DNA of 64,000 nt, taken from positions 3,713,251-3,777,250 of the forward strand of contig OZ037773.1 of assembly GCA_964035545.1 (NCBI GenBank), read 5' to 3'. The notes beneath the pieces were generated by a model. That model did no database searches. It had not been told where the DNA came from and worked only from the letters and a program-made list of their open reading frames with translations. This DNA comes from Bugula neritina (Eukaryota; Bryozoa; Gymnolaemata; Cheilostomatida; Bugulidae). Shown piece by piece: positions 1 through 11,900 of this stretch (position 1 is its first letter; every line of letters starts with the position of its first letter). The translations under genes were made by a program, and so were the position numbers.

Positions 1-2929
1 TGAAACTTATCCAAAAGATAATCAAAGAATACTGGCCAAATTGCACAACCGACAAAGGCTCCAGATACGCTGAGGGAAAAGGCTAGGTTTAGATGTTTGT
101 CAAAGTGATGTACCAATATCTGACAGCTAGCACTGTATGTCATGCATGTACCAAGCCCTAAAACAATATATGCTCTCCTGTTACACCGTTTCATCTTCAG
201 AGTTGCTTTACCTCTACACTGTAGTAAGAACTTATTACAGAATACTATATGCTCCGCCTTCTTATATGAAGGCGGTGCTGTGTCAGCAAACACACAGTTT
301 CAGGTTGATAGTATACACTTTTATACTATATGCTTTTAAAACACGGTATGCATTTTCATAGTACAATATTGTGCTTTTAAAATGTAGTATATATTTTCAT
401 AACACAACATTATACACTTTCATAGTATGGCACACACTTTTAAAATACAGCACAAGTTATTATAATGCAGTATATAATTCCAAATTACAATAATATACAC
501 TAATTTCTTGATACACTTTCATATTGCAATATACACTTTATAATATTGTATACACTTTATAATACAGTATACACTTTATAATATTGTATACACTTTATAA
601 TACAGTATACACTCTATAATACAGTATACACTTTATAATATATTATACACTCTATAATATTGTATACACTTTATAATATTGTATACACTTTATAATACCG
701 TATGCACTTTATAATATTGTATACACTTTATAATACAGTATACACTTTATAATATTGTATACACTTTATAATATTGTATAAATTTTATAACATTGTATAC
801 ACTTTATAATACAATATGCACTCTCATAATACAGTAGCCTATACAATTTAATAATACAGTGTTAACTCTTATCATAATAGTATATGTTATACGTATTTGT
901 AATGCATGATATTCAATGCTTAAACAATAATAATTTTATCCAGAACACTATCAGCAATCAGCTATCAATAGTTGATAATTTATTAGCTATCTTCAATCAG
1001 ATTAGAACCTTTGCTAAGTTGAAAACATAAGTGGATATTTTGTACATCTTTTGGAATCTTTGAGTTAATAAGAGAAAATTACAAATTATTAACTTATTCA
1101 CCAAGTTGTTTTAATTTCATTTAAAACTGCTGTACTTTTAAAAAATGATAAAGTTTTATTTATAATTAAATCAGCATTTTCTTTCACCAAAAAAAATGTT
1201 TGCAAAAGAGTGAAATTTGTGCACATCGACTTACAAATAGCTGCATAAAATGTGTTGAAAGCTAGCAGGTAAAATACTGCAGAAAAAATATTACCTGCAA
1301 GAAAGCTGAAGAGTAAAATTGCTTGCCAAGCTTCCGTAGCTAAAGTTGTGAGTAGTAAGCTAATGACCAAGCAGACACTTCCTAGAAGCTGTATAGACCG
1401 AACTCCATATTTCTTAATGGCTATTGATATGGGTGGGCCTACAACAGGTCCAACAATTATTCAACTTTAGTTATATCACTATATGATAACTGGGTTATAA
1501 ATTACAGCACCTTAGTAAATATTATGTTTAGAGAGTTCAACATGTGTTGAAAGATTTGAGGCAGAAGTGTGGTCTTGTGATCTCCAGTAGCCCCTATACA
1601 GTGTAATGAATTGCATGGTAGAAGCCCGAGGTCCAATTACTAATGTGGGTAGAAGTTTTAGTAAGCTCTTTTGGCCCAAGTAATGTGAATTACTACTCTT
1701 ACGGAGCTTAGAGGCCGGTAAAGCCCAGGACCTGACAGAAGAACAGGGGGGGGGGGGGTGCAGTGGAGTTCTAGAGAAGTGGGTGGAATGTGGTGGGGTG
1801 ATTCTTCAGTAGCCCTTGTAGTGTGATGGGTAGCCGGCTACTTGCAAGTTGGGGTCTGCAGTTTAATTCCTGGCAAGGAGCAACACTTTTTACAAAAAGA
1901 GGCTTCCAGGTCTGGCAAAGCTGCACAACGCTTCAAGAATATGAGAATACAACTCTTAATTTAACCAATGTACAATGCACTACAGAGCATTACATTAAAG
2001 CATTACCCAACAGGCTATGGAGATTTCCAGTGGAAAATTTTATCACCAAAAACTCCTTTTTTGGTATGAGTCTTTAATTCTTTGACAGTGTTTATAATAT
2101 TTGCAATTTGCAAAAAGTACTTGTTGACTTGTGATGAAAAATTTTAGGATGCTGTTTATGAACATTAAAAGTTGTATTTAGATGATATAGTTATCAGGAA
2201 AAGGTATCTTGTTGAATCGAAGGGTTGAAAATGATTAATCTTTTAAAACTTGTTAAATTTTGTTCACCAAAGTAGTATATTGTGTAAAATTGTAGTTGTT
2301 TTGACGTCATCCTTGAACTACTCAACCAATAGAAGTACATTGTCTGCCTGTCTGTCCACAATAGTCTGGAATTGTTAGACAAGTAGATCATGCCATGTTC
2401 AAAATATTATTACTAAAATTGTTATAATCAAAATTAGGCAACCTTAAGTTTTTTTTACAGAAACGTGTTGGTTGGCCATATTATTTCAAGAGCAGTTTTA
2501 TACAAATTTTATTCAGCTAAAAGGGACTACAAATACATGAAATTATTTTACATTCTAAAATGCCCAACTGCGACATTATTTTGATGCTTTTGACACTTTT
2601 GTCTTATTTCCAATTAACTTTATAGAAACTTTAGAATATTATACTAAATATAACATTAAAAGTCAAAATATGTTTGTAGTCTATTAGTCCTAATAGCCCG
2701 TATATGAATACTTACCGAAGATGTGCATGCAAGCGATGTAGGCCGAGCCAATAAGGCTGCTGAGTTGAAGGTCAATGTTAAAATAGTCCTTCTGCACGAT
2801 AGTTAGTCCGCCAGTCACCGAATTTGCAAATCCGTAATGAGCAAAACAGGAAATCGCTGTCATGCTCAACACTAGCCAAGCAAACCCGCTGTCTTTTTTC
2901 AAGACCGCTGGTTGCGGAAATTTCAGCAT
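1..2929 (-). CDS. SLC16/monocarboxylate-transporter-like gene, 5' three exons (partial)
   Basis: Major-facilitator membrane transporter of the SLC16 (MCT) type, which in characterised members carries monocarboxylates or related organic solutes across the plasma membrane; the substrate here is unknown. Exons are 2716-2929, 1295-1438 and 157 down to the window edge; all junctions are GT-AG and phase 1, and the frame stays open. Exon 1 begins with ATG and reads KKDSGFAWLVLSM, matching the family's PDGGWGWVV start of TM1, then TM2. Exon 2 has GPPISIAIKKYGVRSIQLLG, the conserved loop between TM2 and TM3 (family pattern GPisgalvnrfGcR). Exon 3 has GLGTCMTYSASCQILVHHFD then KHLNLAFSLSVSGAFVG, matching the TM4-TM5 pattern YFdkrralAnGlavaGs. 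The family's Asp-Gly in the first motif is replaced by Ser-Gly. About 175 of an expected 450-500 residues are visible; the rest lies left of base 1. A farther upstream 5' exon is possible. Confidence 0.75.
536..815. repeat. AT-rich 18-20 bp minisatellite in SLC16-like intron
   Basis: Direct tandem repeats built on TATACACTTTATAATATTG with an alternate ending ACAGTA; about 15 units with small changes. It lies in intron 2 of the SLC16-like gene. The degraded flanks (360-535 and 815-860) contain looser copies of the same word. Confidence 0.85.
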
Positions 2930-3811
2930 TTCTAGAATTTTCTTTTTACACTATAATAAGCTTGTTGGCTCATGGAAGACCATCGCCAAGCTTCTAAACT
3001 AACTCTTTACGTAGATTGTACGACAGGAATGATTTTCAGGATAACATAGGCTACACTTTGGATTTGAAGTAGATATGAGGTTATTAGCTTGATGATGTTT
3101 GGGAACGCATTGTTCAATATATTCAATCAGATAAGTATTATTAGATAAAAAACAAATAATGTCGAATACAGAATCGAAACATTATAGAATTGCTACATAA
3201 TGAAATTAAACAAGTTATTGTAGCAACTGTATAGCACAGTGAGTGATGAAACAAATAGATAACGTTGATCTTATAATAGATTAATTCTTATTAAAATGTA
3301 AGTACTGTTTTTGTTGACATTTCTTGAGTTTTAAATTATGCATAAAAACAATTTGAATAACACCGTGCTATAGTAACGATCAAGTAATAAGTTAGTAATT
3401 ATTAAAAATATTTAGTCGACAACACAGTTATAGAACAAAGTTACTTCACATATGCCCTTGCAGTATAAGCTTATATTGTATATGTAATATCAAATAATTT
3501 AAGAATAGTAGAAAGAACTGGCCCCAAGCCAACAGAGTTCAAAATTTCTCATCGCCAAGCATGGGCTGCAACTACCATCTAGTGTGTCTTTCTTATGAGT
3601 AATGATTATTTAAAAACATGAGTGCTTGTAACAAAAGTTTTTTTTAAATAGTTGAAGTAAAAAGAAAGCAAATTAATTTACTTTATTAGCTAGTTCTTTA
3701 AAACAAATGTGTAACCTCATGATTCAGCTATAAACTATAAATTTAATAAAAGTTGTTAATGGACATCTGCAACTATAAGCATATCAGTTTTATATAAAAC
3801 AACGTTGATGT

Positions 3812-3895
3812 GGATTCTAGTTGCCAGCTGCTAGTTGCTAGTTTCTATAAGTTGCTAGTTGCCAGTTGCCAATTGCCAACTGCTAGTTACTTATA
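3812..3895. repeat. Degenerate GTTGCYA tandem repeat
   Basis: Successive GTTGCCA, GTTGCTA and CTGCTA words in about 80 bases, likely slippage derived. Confidence 0.6.
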
Positions 3896-4949
3896 GATAC
3901 CTGTGCCAGAGAGATAATCCTGGCTGTTTAACTGAAAACATATTTGTTTACTTGTTTTTCTCAAGTTCTTATACAATAAATAATACTGGTATGTTTAAAG
4001 TCACCAGTTTTATCAATATAAATTCTTAATTGTTATCTTGAGTTTATATTGAATGAAGACTACGTTTTAGCAAATTAGCAGGCACCCCATTTTGCTGCAT
4101 TTATTTACTTTGAAAAATACTATTTGCTTTTCATTTCTTTTGTTAAACAAGTCTAGCTCTCTGAATTAGAGCTAGAGACAGAGATAGCCCTGTTCATAGT
4201 ACAAAGTCTGAATATCCACCAAAAAAATAAAACACAGCACAAATATCATTGTTATTTTCATTTTTACTAGAAAAAGGTTTTATTGGCAGAAGTTTTTTCA
4301 ATTAGCTATTTTATAATAATTTGACAAATTAAACATAATATATGTTTGTTAAATGCTACATTTTTTTCTGAATTAGTTTAAAGTTATACATTTTGATGAT
4401 TTTCCAGCATGATCTTTAGTCTGAATTTTTGAGACATGTTTTTCTTAGAGACAGCAACCTGTGAGAATTACTATTAACTTGATACAAGGGGCTGTTCATT
4501 TACAGCAAAGTTAGCTTGAAGTAAAGCCAACTGAGACTCTATACTCAAAGGTATTGCTTGATTGCCTGAAGGTCATCATTATCATTTATGCTGCCCATTG
4601 ACATGATCAGCTGCTGGCAAGATTTTTATTAGAACTTAAAGACGCAAGGATACAAGTTGAATTAAATCTGCATAATAAACAAGAATGGGACAAATTTTCC
4701 CAAACAGAGTTAAATATAGGAACAAGATGATGATTACTGGGTTTCAATTGAATTTTAAAACCAAAAGCTGAGCGTATTAGAGAAAATAAGGACATGAACA
4801 AAATTGAGTCCAATGCGTAGACAACATGTTACATCAACGTAAATATAATATATCAAAAAACATAATTTTTTTAAACTCCAATACAGCAAGAATGGAGTGT
4901 CCAGTACTCGGAGAAAGGGGATACATGGGAAGATTGTAGTTACTATGGT

Positions 4950-5090
4950 TACCAAAACAGACACATTTGAGTATCTATGTATTGTTACATTGAGCTAGTT
5001 CTGATTATCACTGAAGAGCTCATTGATTGGATGCAACATAAGTAGCTCTTTTGCAGCAGCAGAGGAGTTTTTTTTCAACTGAGATTAGAA
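4950..5090 (-). pseudogene. Possible remnant of a duplicated GPCR 3' end
   Basis: Two words from the end of the GPCR gene recur here with matching spacing: AACAGACACATTTGAGTA (also near 6783) and GCAGCAGC followed by GAG and a T-run (also near 6877). The words are about 91-94 bases apart in both places. This suggests a degraded duplicate of the receptor's last codons and 3' UTR. No clear receptor reading frame survives. Confidence 0.3.
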
Positions 5091-5334
5091 TTAAGATTAA
5101 CATTTAGCTGCCACAATTCTGGTATGAGTTGTTCACTCGCTAGAAAGAGAATGGCTAACTAAATGCTAGACATGCACCCATCATTATAAATTATTACTCT
5201 TTCAGTCTGTGCAGTTATTCAAACAGATTTGATAAATGGGGCGGGCTTAGCCTATTCTATTCATCGTCATGAAGTCGGTTAAATTGGGTAGACTGGCATA
5301 TACTCAAGTATTGTGACATGTACACAAATATTAG

Positions 5335-5660
5335 CGAGTCAGTATGGAGGTATGGAAGTTAATAATGCAATGTAATGGGTGGGAGAGAGAATAATTAGCA
5401 TAAGAGAATGAACAATGACTATAACAGAGCAAAAAATAGGGATATGAGAGTACATAATGGAAATATGGAACTGAATAATGAGCATATAAAAGAGAGAGAA
5501 ATAAGGGTACATGGGAAAGAATAATAACAGGATGAGACCAAATAATAGACCTAAGAGCATGAATAATGAGGGGATGAGAGTAAATTATAGACCAATGAGA
5601 GCATTTTGTGAGCATGAGAGAGAATAATGGCTAGATACTCTATTGTAAGCATATGAGATA
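5335..5660. repeat. Degenerate GAGAATAATGAGCAT repeat
   Basis: Loose direct repeats of GAGAATAATGAGCATAAGAG-like words, imperfect in length. The open frames here are artefacts of the repeat. Confidence 0.55.
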
Positions 5661-6847
5661 CAGTAATAAGTGAAACTTTGACCATTTAGCACTCCATACA
5701 AGGTGGATTCATTATCGAGTTGAAGCATGCAATTTGTAGTCTACTTAATGAGATGACAGGTTGATGAAGTTTTAGCTCATCTACATATAATAATATGTTA
5801 TAAATAGAAGTAGCATTATAGCATAACATATTTAGTGTCATGACTGAATGAGTATTTATTTGACAAAGAAATGTTGAAGCACTTGAAGTGTTATAATAAA
5901 ATGACATAATGATTTATTGCACTTGCATAGTGCTAGATGCGTTTCAATTTTAATTATTTTGCTGAAGCATTGAAACAAGCTACGTTACAGGTGGCAATTG
6001 TGATATACCGGTAATCTTCATGTTGCTGTTATCAGTTTTAGAAACTTGATAACCTCTATTATAGCTAGGTAAAATTAGAATATTATCTTTCTTCATAGCC
6101 TTAACGCTATAGCTAAAAACAGCTAAACCATTAAAGTGATTTGTTTAAATAGATTCAATCTGATTATTTAAAACATGTTGCGAGCTGATATAATACAATT
6201 TAGCACGTTATCATATACGGTACTTGCATATAACCAACAAGCTAAAGAAGCCAAATCAGCACGTTTGAAATACTGTTCACTAAGAGACAGCAACTCTGCA
6301 AAAATTATGATGTTTGATACATAATACCTGCATTAGTTGCATATACTTACTACTTTTGATAATGTATAATTATTATGCATGTTCAACAAGTCTTGGACTG
6401 TTGATTTACAGCCAAAGTAAACTGAGATAAAAGACAACTCAAACTGAAAACAGCTGCAGCACTGAAATTATAATATTATGCTTAGGCACAACAAAGATGT
6501 TTCAACTTTGTTCAGATGAAAGCAAAGCATTCTATTAATAATCATGAGCACTTTTATATAAACATTCGATTGGAACGATAGAGCCAGCAAATTAAAATAA
6601 ACAAAAAGAAATATCTAAATAAGACACTACATGATCTACACATAATGTAGAAAAAAAAAACATTTGTAAAATAAAACATATTTTTCTAAACTTCTATACA
6701 ACATTAATTATAAATTGTCTAGTACCAATTATTCAGAAAAAGGTGATGCATGCATGTGAATACAGTTGCTATATGGCTACAAAACAGACACATTTGAGTA
6801 GAAATTATTCTAAATAAAGATGAGGTCAACAAAACCTAGCAGCCATG

Positions 6848-7929
6848 TTAGTTTGGTGCAACAGCGGTTGTTCGTTTGCAGCAGCAAATGAGTTTTTTTA
6901 AATGAGCTCGATATCCGGCAACTATGTAAATGTACAAGAACATGTTAACTGTGCCGTAGAGTGATTGGCCGATAAGAAATGTCCACAGCATAGAAGAGAA
7001 CACATTTGGATCAACTTGGTCAAAAGCATTAGTAAAGATTGCAGCAAATGATGGAATGAAAAAGAGATAAAAAAGTAGACACGTCAGCATGATGTAATTC
7101 CCGGCACTTTTCATAGCATCGTCAGCATTTGTATTGTTTCCAAGTTTCATTCGTTGAAATTCTTGGATTACTTTGAAGGAGCAAACACCAATGATAATGG
7201 CAGGGACAGCCAGTGTAATACAGATGATAATGGTGTTGGCAAAATGAGGATTTTCTGGATATGAGCCTTAATCGTGGGCAAGAAGCCAAGAATTTCCCCA
7301 AGTACGAAACTAACAAGCCATACTAAGCCAAGGGAAATTGGAAACTTCTTAATTGCCCAGTTTGTTTCGCTTACCAGAGGAGTGCAGATCATGATGTACC
7401 TTTCATAGCTGCCTAAAGCCAGGATGCCGTTCCGAACAGCTGTAGCAGCAAACACTGACACAGCCGTGGTTTTGAGAATATTAGCAGCGTGTTGGTAATT
7501 CAGATGGTAAATGCCTTCAATCACATTGCAGCTCAACATGCAGATGTACGTCAGACTGGCCACAGCATCAGAAAAACCTATATTCACCAGGATCCAAATG
7601 AAATTAGTTTTTTTCTCAGTCTTCAGAAAGCAAAGCGCAATGATATGCAAAATGTTTATAAGAATACTTGCAGAGTTAGAGGCGACAGTGAAACCAGAAA
7701 GATATGGTTGGTCACACACTTCTGTTATGTTGTTGCATAAGATATCACCTTCCATTTTATTTCGTACAGTCGGCAACGTATAGCGTTGACTTTCTGACAC
7801 TTTTGCTGACTTTATGACAGCTTGCTGACTGCAGTGTCTTAAACGCAAATTGTAGATGCGCAGCAAAAGGTCTACGATTTCATTGGACGAAGCACCAACA
7901 TAATTATATACGTTTAAAACGTCTAACAT
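6848..7929 (-). pseudogene. Rhodopsin-like (class A) GPCR, intronless, one frame break
   Basis: Seven-transmembrane receptor expected in the plasma membrane, coupling an unknown ligand to G proteins. The first frame (7929 to about 7270) gives TM1 (FTVASNSASILINILHIIAL, containing the conserved Asn), TM2 (WILVNIGFSDAVASLTYICM, with the N-x4-D spacing), TM3 ending in YERYIMICTPL (ERY form of the DRY motif) and TM4 (GLVWLVSFVLGEILGFLP). Just after TM4 the frame is lost near 7255-7275. It resumes in another frame with YPENPHFANTIIICITLAVP (TM5), then TM6 (YIMLTCLLFYLFFIPSFAAI) and TM7 (GTVNMFLYIYIVAGY, an NxxxY form of NPxxY), and ends in a basic CCCKR tail at 6848. An extra base or two missing bases would explain the shift. 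Either a young pseudogene or an assembly error is possible, since the rest is well preserved. The start could be ATG at 7929 or an internal Met (MEGDILCNN) just before TM1. Confidence 0.75.
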
Positions 7930-8099
7930 TATATTTTTTGAATCACATGATCATGTCTGCATAACTTTATTAGTGTAAGAGCATAATTTTGCATTCAATT
8001 GATGATTCTCATTTTCCACTAGTAAATGCGTTAACTTTGCTGCGGCTAGAATCTGCATTTCAAAATTGCATCTTGTATACATTGGCCCGGCAACTCAAT

Positions 8100-8375
<276 letters not shown>

Positions 8376-8918
8376 GTGTGTGCTGATAAACTAAATACTT
8401 TTAGGTGTAGGGAGTATTTCGTAAGAGGTCAGTTTGAGAATGTGCGAGCAACCAACAGTCGCCCCAAACCTTAGAATCTCAATTGACCCTCTTTAAAAAA
8501 GAGAAATGCTAAAAAAATTAATTTATAATATATACTTTATTATCAAATATATATTACTTGTATCAATCCTTATATTCTATTAATAAATATCATTTATGTT
8601 CCTATTTCATATATAAATATATATTATTTCAATCCTTACATTCTATAAATATATTATATTATTAAACAATTAAAAACTGCACCTGAATACTATTTAAGAA
8701 TCAATAAGAATGCCTATGTTTCTTATCGTATGCAAGTGTGATTGTAGGAATAAAAAAAATTGAACATGATACAATAAATGAGTGACTCCACAAAACAAGC
8801 AAGTGTGCCCTATAGCAGTATAACAACGGTATTTTATCAGTTGTTATGTAACTTTAGAGAACAGCATAGAATAATAATAAAAAAGTACATGCAGTGTGAA
8901 AGTAGAGAGTAGATAACT

Positions 8919-11900
8919 TCAGCTGTGCTCAGTGTCTTCTGCTATTACCTCATCAATCTGCAAATAAATCACATGAAATGCTGATAATTGACTGATAGGC
9001 ATAAGAGTTGTGTGCTCTAGCAAATTTCAAAAGAGTAGCAAGAAAACTGTGACTAAACCTGGGTGCCCGGGTTTTCGTTAGTTTTCTATTTTTAGAAATC
9101 TCATATGTATTGTAATTTAGAAACAAGATAAAAGTTTAAGCAGTTTGAATAATAGCCTGGTTTAAGCTTTCTGATCAGCCTGTCGGCATCATACATGATA
9201 TGCTATTAGTGTGAATAGAACAAATTTAACTTTTTAGCCTGTCTGACAAATAAACTTGACATATGAAGTGATTCATGAAACGAAGCGCTAATGAAATACT
9301 AAACACAGTACGTCATTCATGAGAAGCTGTTTGTGGTGCAGAGAGCTGTACTAAAAGTTTCAATAGAAAATTATTCTTTTTATGTTTTCATTATGAGAAT
9401 TGCCAAATATACTTATCAATTTAGGTTTAAAAGGAAAGCTGCATTGTGACAAAGCATGTGTACTGTGACAGAACATGTGTACTGTGACAGAACATGTGTA
9501 CTGTGACAGAACATGTATACTGTGACAGAACATGTGTACTGTGACAGAACATGTGTACTGTGACAGAACATGTGTACTGTGACACAACATGTGTACTGTT
9601 ACAGAACATGTGTACTGTTACAGAACATGTATACTGTGACACAACATGTGTACTGTGACAGAGCATGTATACTGTGACACAGCACCAAACAAAAGCAGAG
9701 ACAAGATTTTTAGTTGCAGTGGATAAACAGAGCAACACTCACATCTCTTAGTTGAGATTCCAAAGAGTCGGGATACTCAGCATTGGAAGGGGCCACCACA
9801 CCTCCCGCATGCAGCGGCTGAGAGAGCTGGTCGCCATGGTCTAAAGTGAGACCGTCAGTCGACCATCTGAAAGGTGCATCGCAAGAGTTGCTGAAAGTTG
9901 CTTCTTCCTGAAGAGAAAGTATGTTATTCCTGTGAGTCGCGAGAGACTGTCGTATCGGGAAACTTGCAGATGTGTGTAAGGTGCTTGGGGCTCCGTTGAG
10001 CATGTTTGTTGTGACGTATTGCGGCTGAGAGAGATTGGTCAGACCCAGTTGGCAGGAAGTCGCTGCGTAGTCTGTGTGAGTTGGAGAGAACAACTCTGAA
10101 AAACCGTTATTGACATTTAAACCGTTAGATTCATTGTTTCCTAGATTGGGCAGCTCACCGCTGGTATCCGAGGTGGGGTATGACACCTGCTGAGCAAAGG
10201 ATGTTTGTGATGAGTGAGCCGATGATGACGTAGAACTGAGGCTAGATAAACTCGATCTAGAGGCTTTTGATCTGCGGGGAGTCGCTATAGGCCGTTTGGA
10301 CATCTCGGCCGCAAAGCACTGGCTTGGTGGTAAACTGTTGGACGAACCAGAAAATTTAAACAAACTTTCAGCACTTGAAGATGGGTTCGACGCCATAAAA
10401 GGCTGTCCAAATGCGTTGAATTTTATATTGATTGGCTGTGAGTCGGATGAGTTGTTTGTTGCCCCAGTGCTGTGGCTAAGTACATTACCAGTATGACTCA
10501 TGGGCTGTAGGTTAAAGGTATACTGCATAGCGTGACCATTGTTTGTATCTTGTGTAGCCTGACTTATATCTTGTGTAGCCTGACTTATATCTTGTGTAGC
10601 CTGACCTATTAGGGTGGCATGACCTAAACCTTGTGCAGTGTGACCTAGATCTTGGGTGGTGTGTCCTAAACCTTGTGCAGTGTGACCTAAATCTTGGGTA
10701 GCATGACCTAGATCTTGGGTGGCATGACCTAGATCTTGGGTGGCATGACCTAGATCTTGGGTGGCATGACCTAGATCTTGGGTGGCATGACCTAGATCTT
10801 GGGTGGTGTAGGCGTGGCTATTAGCTTGGGTGTGGTTAACTGGCTGCATGCTGTTGGTAATATCCATGTTTTGCGGGGTCATAGCATTGCTGACATCCAA
10901 TCCAGACTGTAAGGGAGACAGGCTGGCAGCATTCCAGATTTGGCTGAGGAGGTCATTGTCAGGGGGGAGAGCATGAGGTGAAACCTGCAGTTAAGAAATT
11001 GAATAACAATGAAACATTCAGTTGTACTCGTGAAATGATTAGAAACATCAACTAAAGTAGAGTCTGTGTAGGACAGTCGAACAGAACGCAAACACAACAA
11101 GTGGCAAAGCAGAACAATTATAGACACCTCTGAATGATTTGTCTCTTGAGAACTTGTGGGCATTGGGGACAGTCCAGAGGTATCTGTGACTGGACTCTCG
11201 TCTAAAACAATGATATAGTGATATGATGATACAGTGATATGATAATACAGTGATATGATGACATAGTGATATGATGATACAGTGATATGATGATATAGTG
11301 ATATGATGATACAGTGATATGATGGTACAGTGATATGATGATACAGTGATATGATAATACAGTGATATGATGATACAGTGATGTGATGATATAGTGATAT
11401 GATGATACAGTGATATAATGATACAGCGATATGATGATACAGTGATATGATAATACAGTGATATGATGATACAGTGATATGATGATACAGTGATATGATG
11501 ATACAGTGATATGATGATACAGTGATGTGATGATATAGTGATATGATGATACAGTGATATAATGATACAGTGATATGATGATACAGTGATATGATGATAC
11601 AGTGATATGATAATACAGTGATATGATGATACAGTGATATGATGATATGAAATAACTAATAAGACAGCTGAGTAAGTGATCAAAAACAGTGGTAATAGGA
11701 AACATGCTGTGTGACCATCAGTTATAAAAAAAATACTCTCTTTAGTGTGCATTTATACAAAAACCAATACAATAACAAAACAATATTATTAGGTATTGAA
11801 AAAAAAAACCGGTTACCAACTCACTAGAATATGGGTTGGTGGAGGGCGTGTCTTGACCACCCTCAGCTCCCTGAACAGCCTGAGAGCTGGCTCCATCCAT

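Larger units (their letters stand above)
2930..6847. other. Intergenic stretch with no gene recognised
   Basis: No convincing coding exon was found between the SLC16-like gene and the GPCR. It contains a short degenerate GTTGCYA repeat near 3812-3895, a degenerate GAGAATAATGA-type repeat at about 5335-5660, and a short stretch resembling the 3' end of the GPCR gene near 4950-5090. Confidence 0.6.

Noticed and set aside
1570-1890. Possible pair of degenerate tRNA-like repeats around AGTAGCCC
   Set aside because: Only short shared words and a weak B-box-like stretch; not enough to call a SINE.
11048-11752. Frames of 167-234 codons with YHHITVSS repeats
   Set aside because: Produced by the 16-bp intronic minisatellite; the real exon at 11128-11201 uses one of these frames only by chance.
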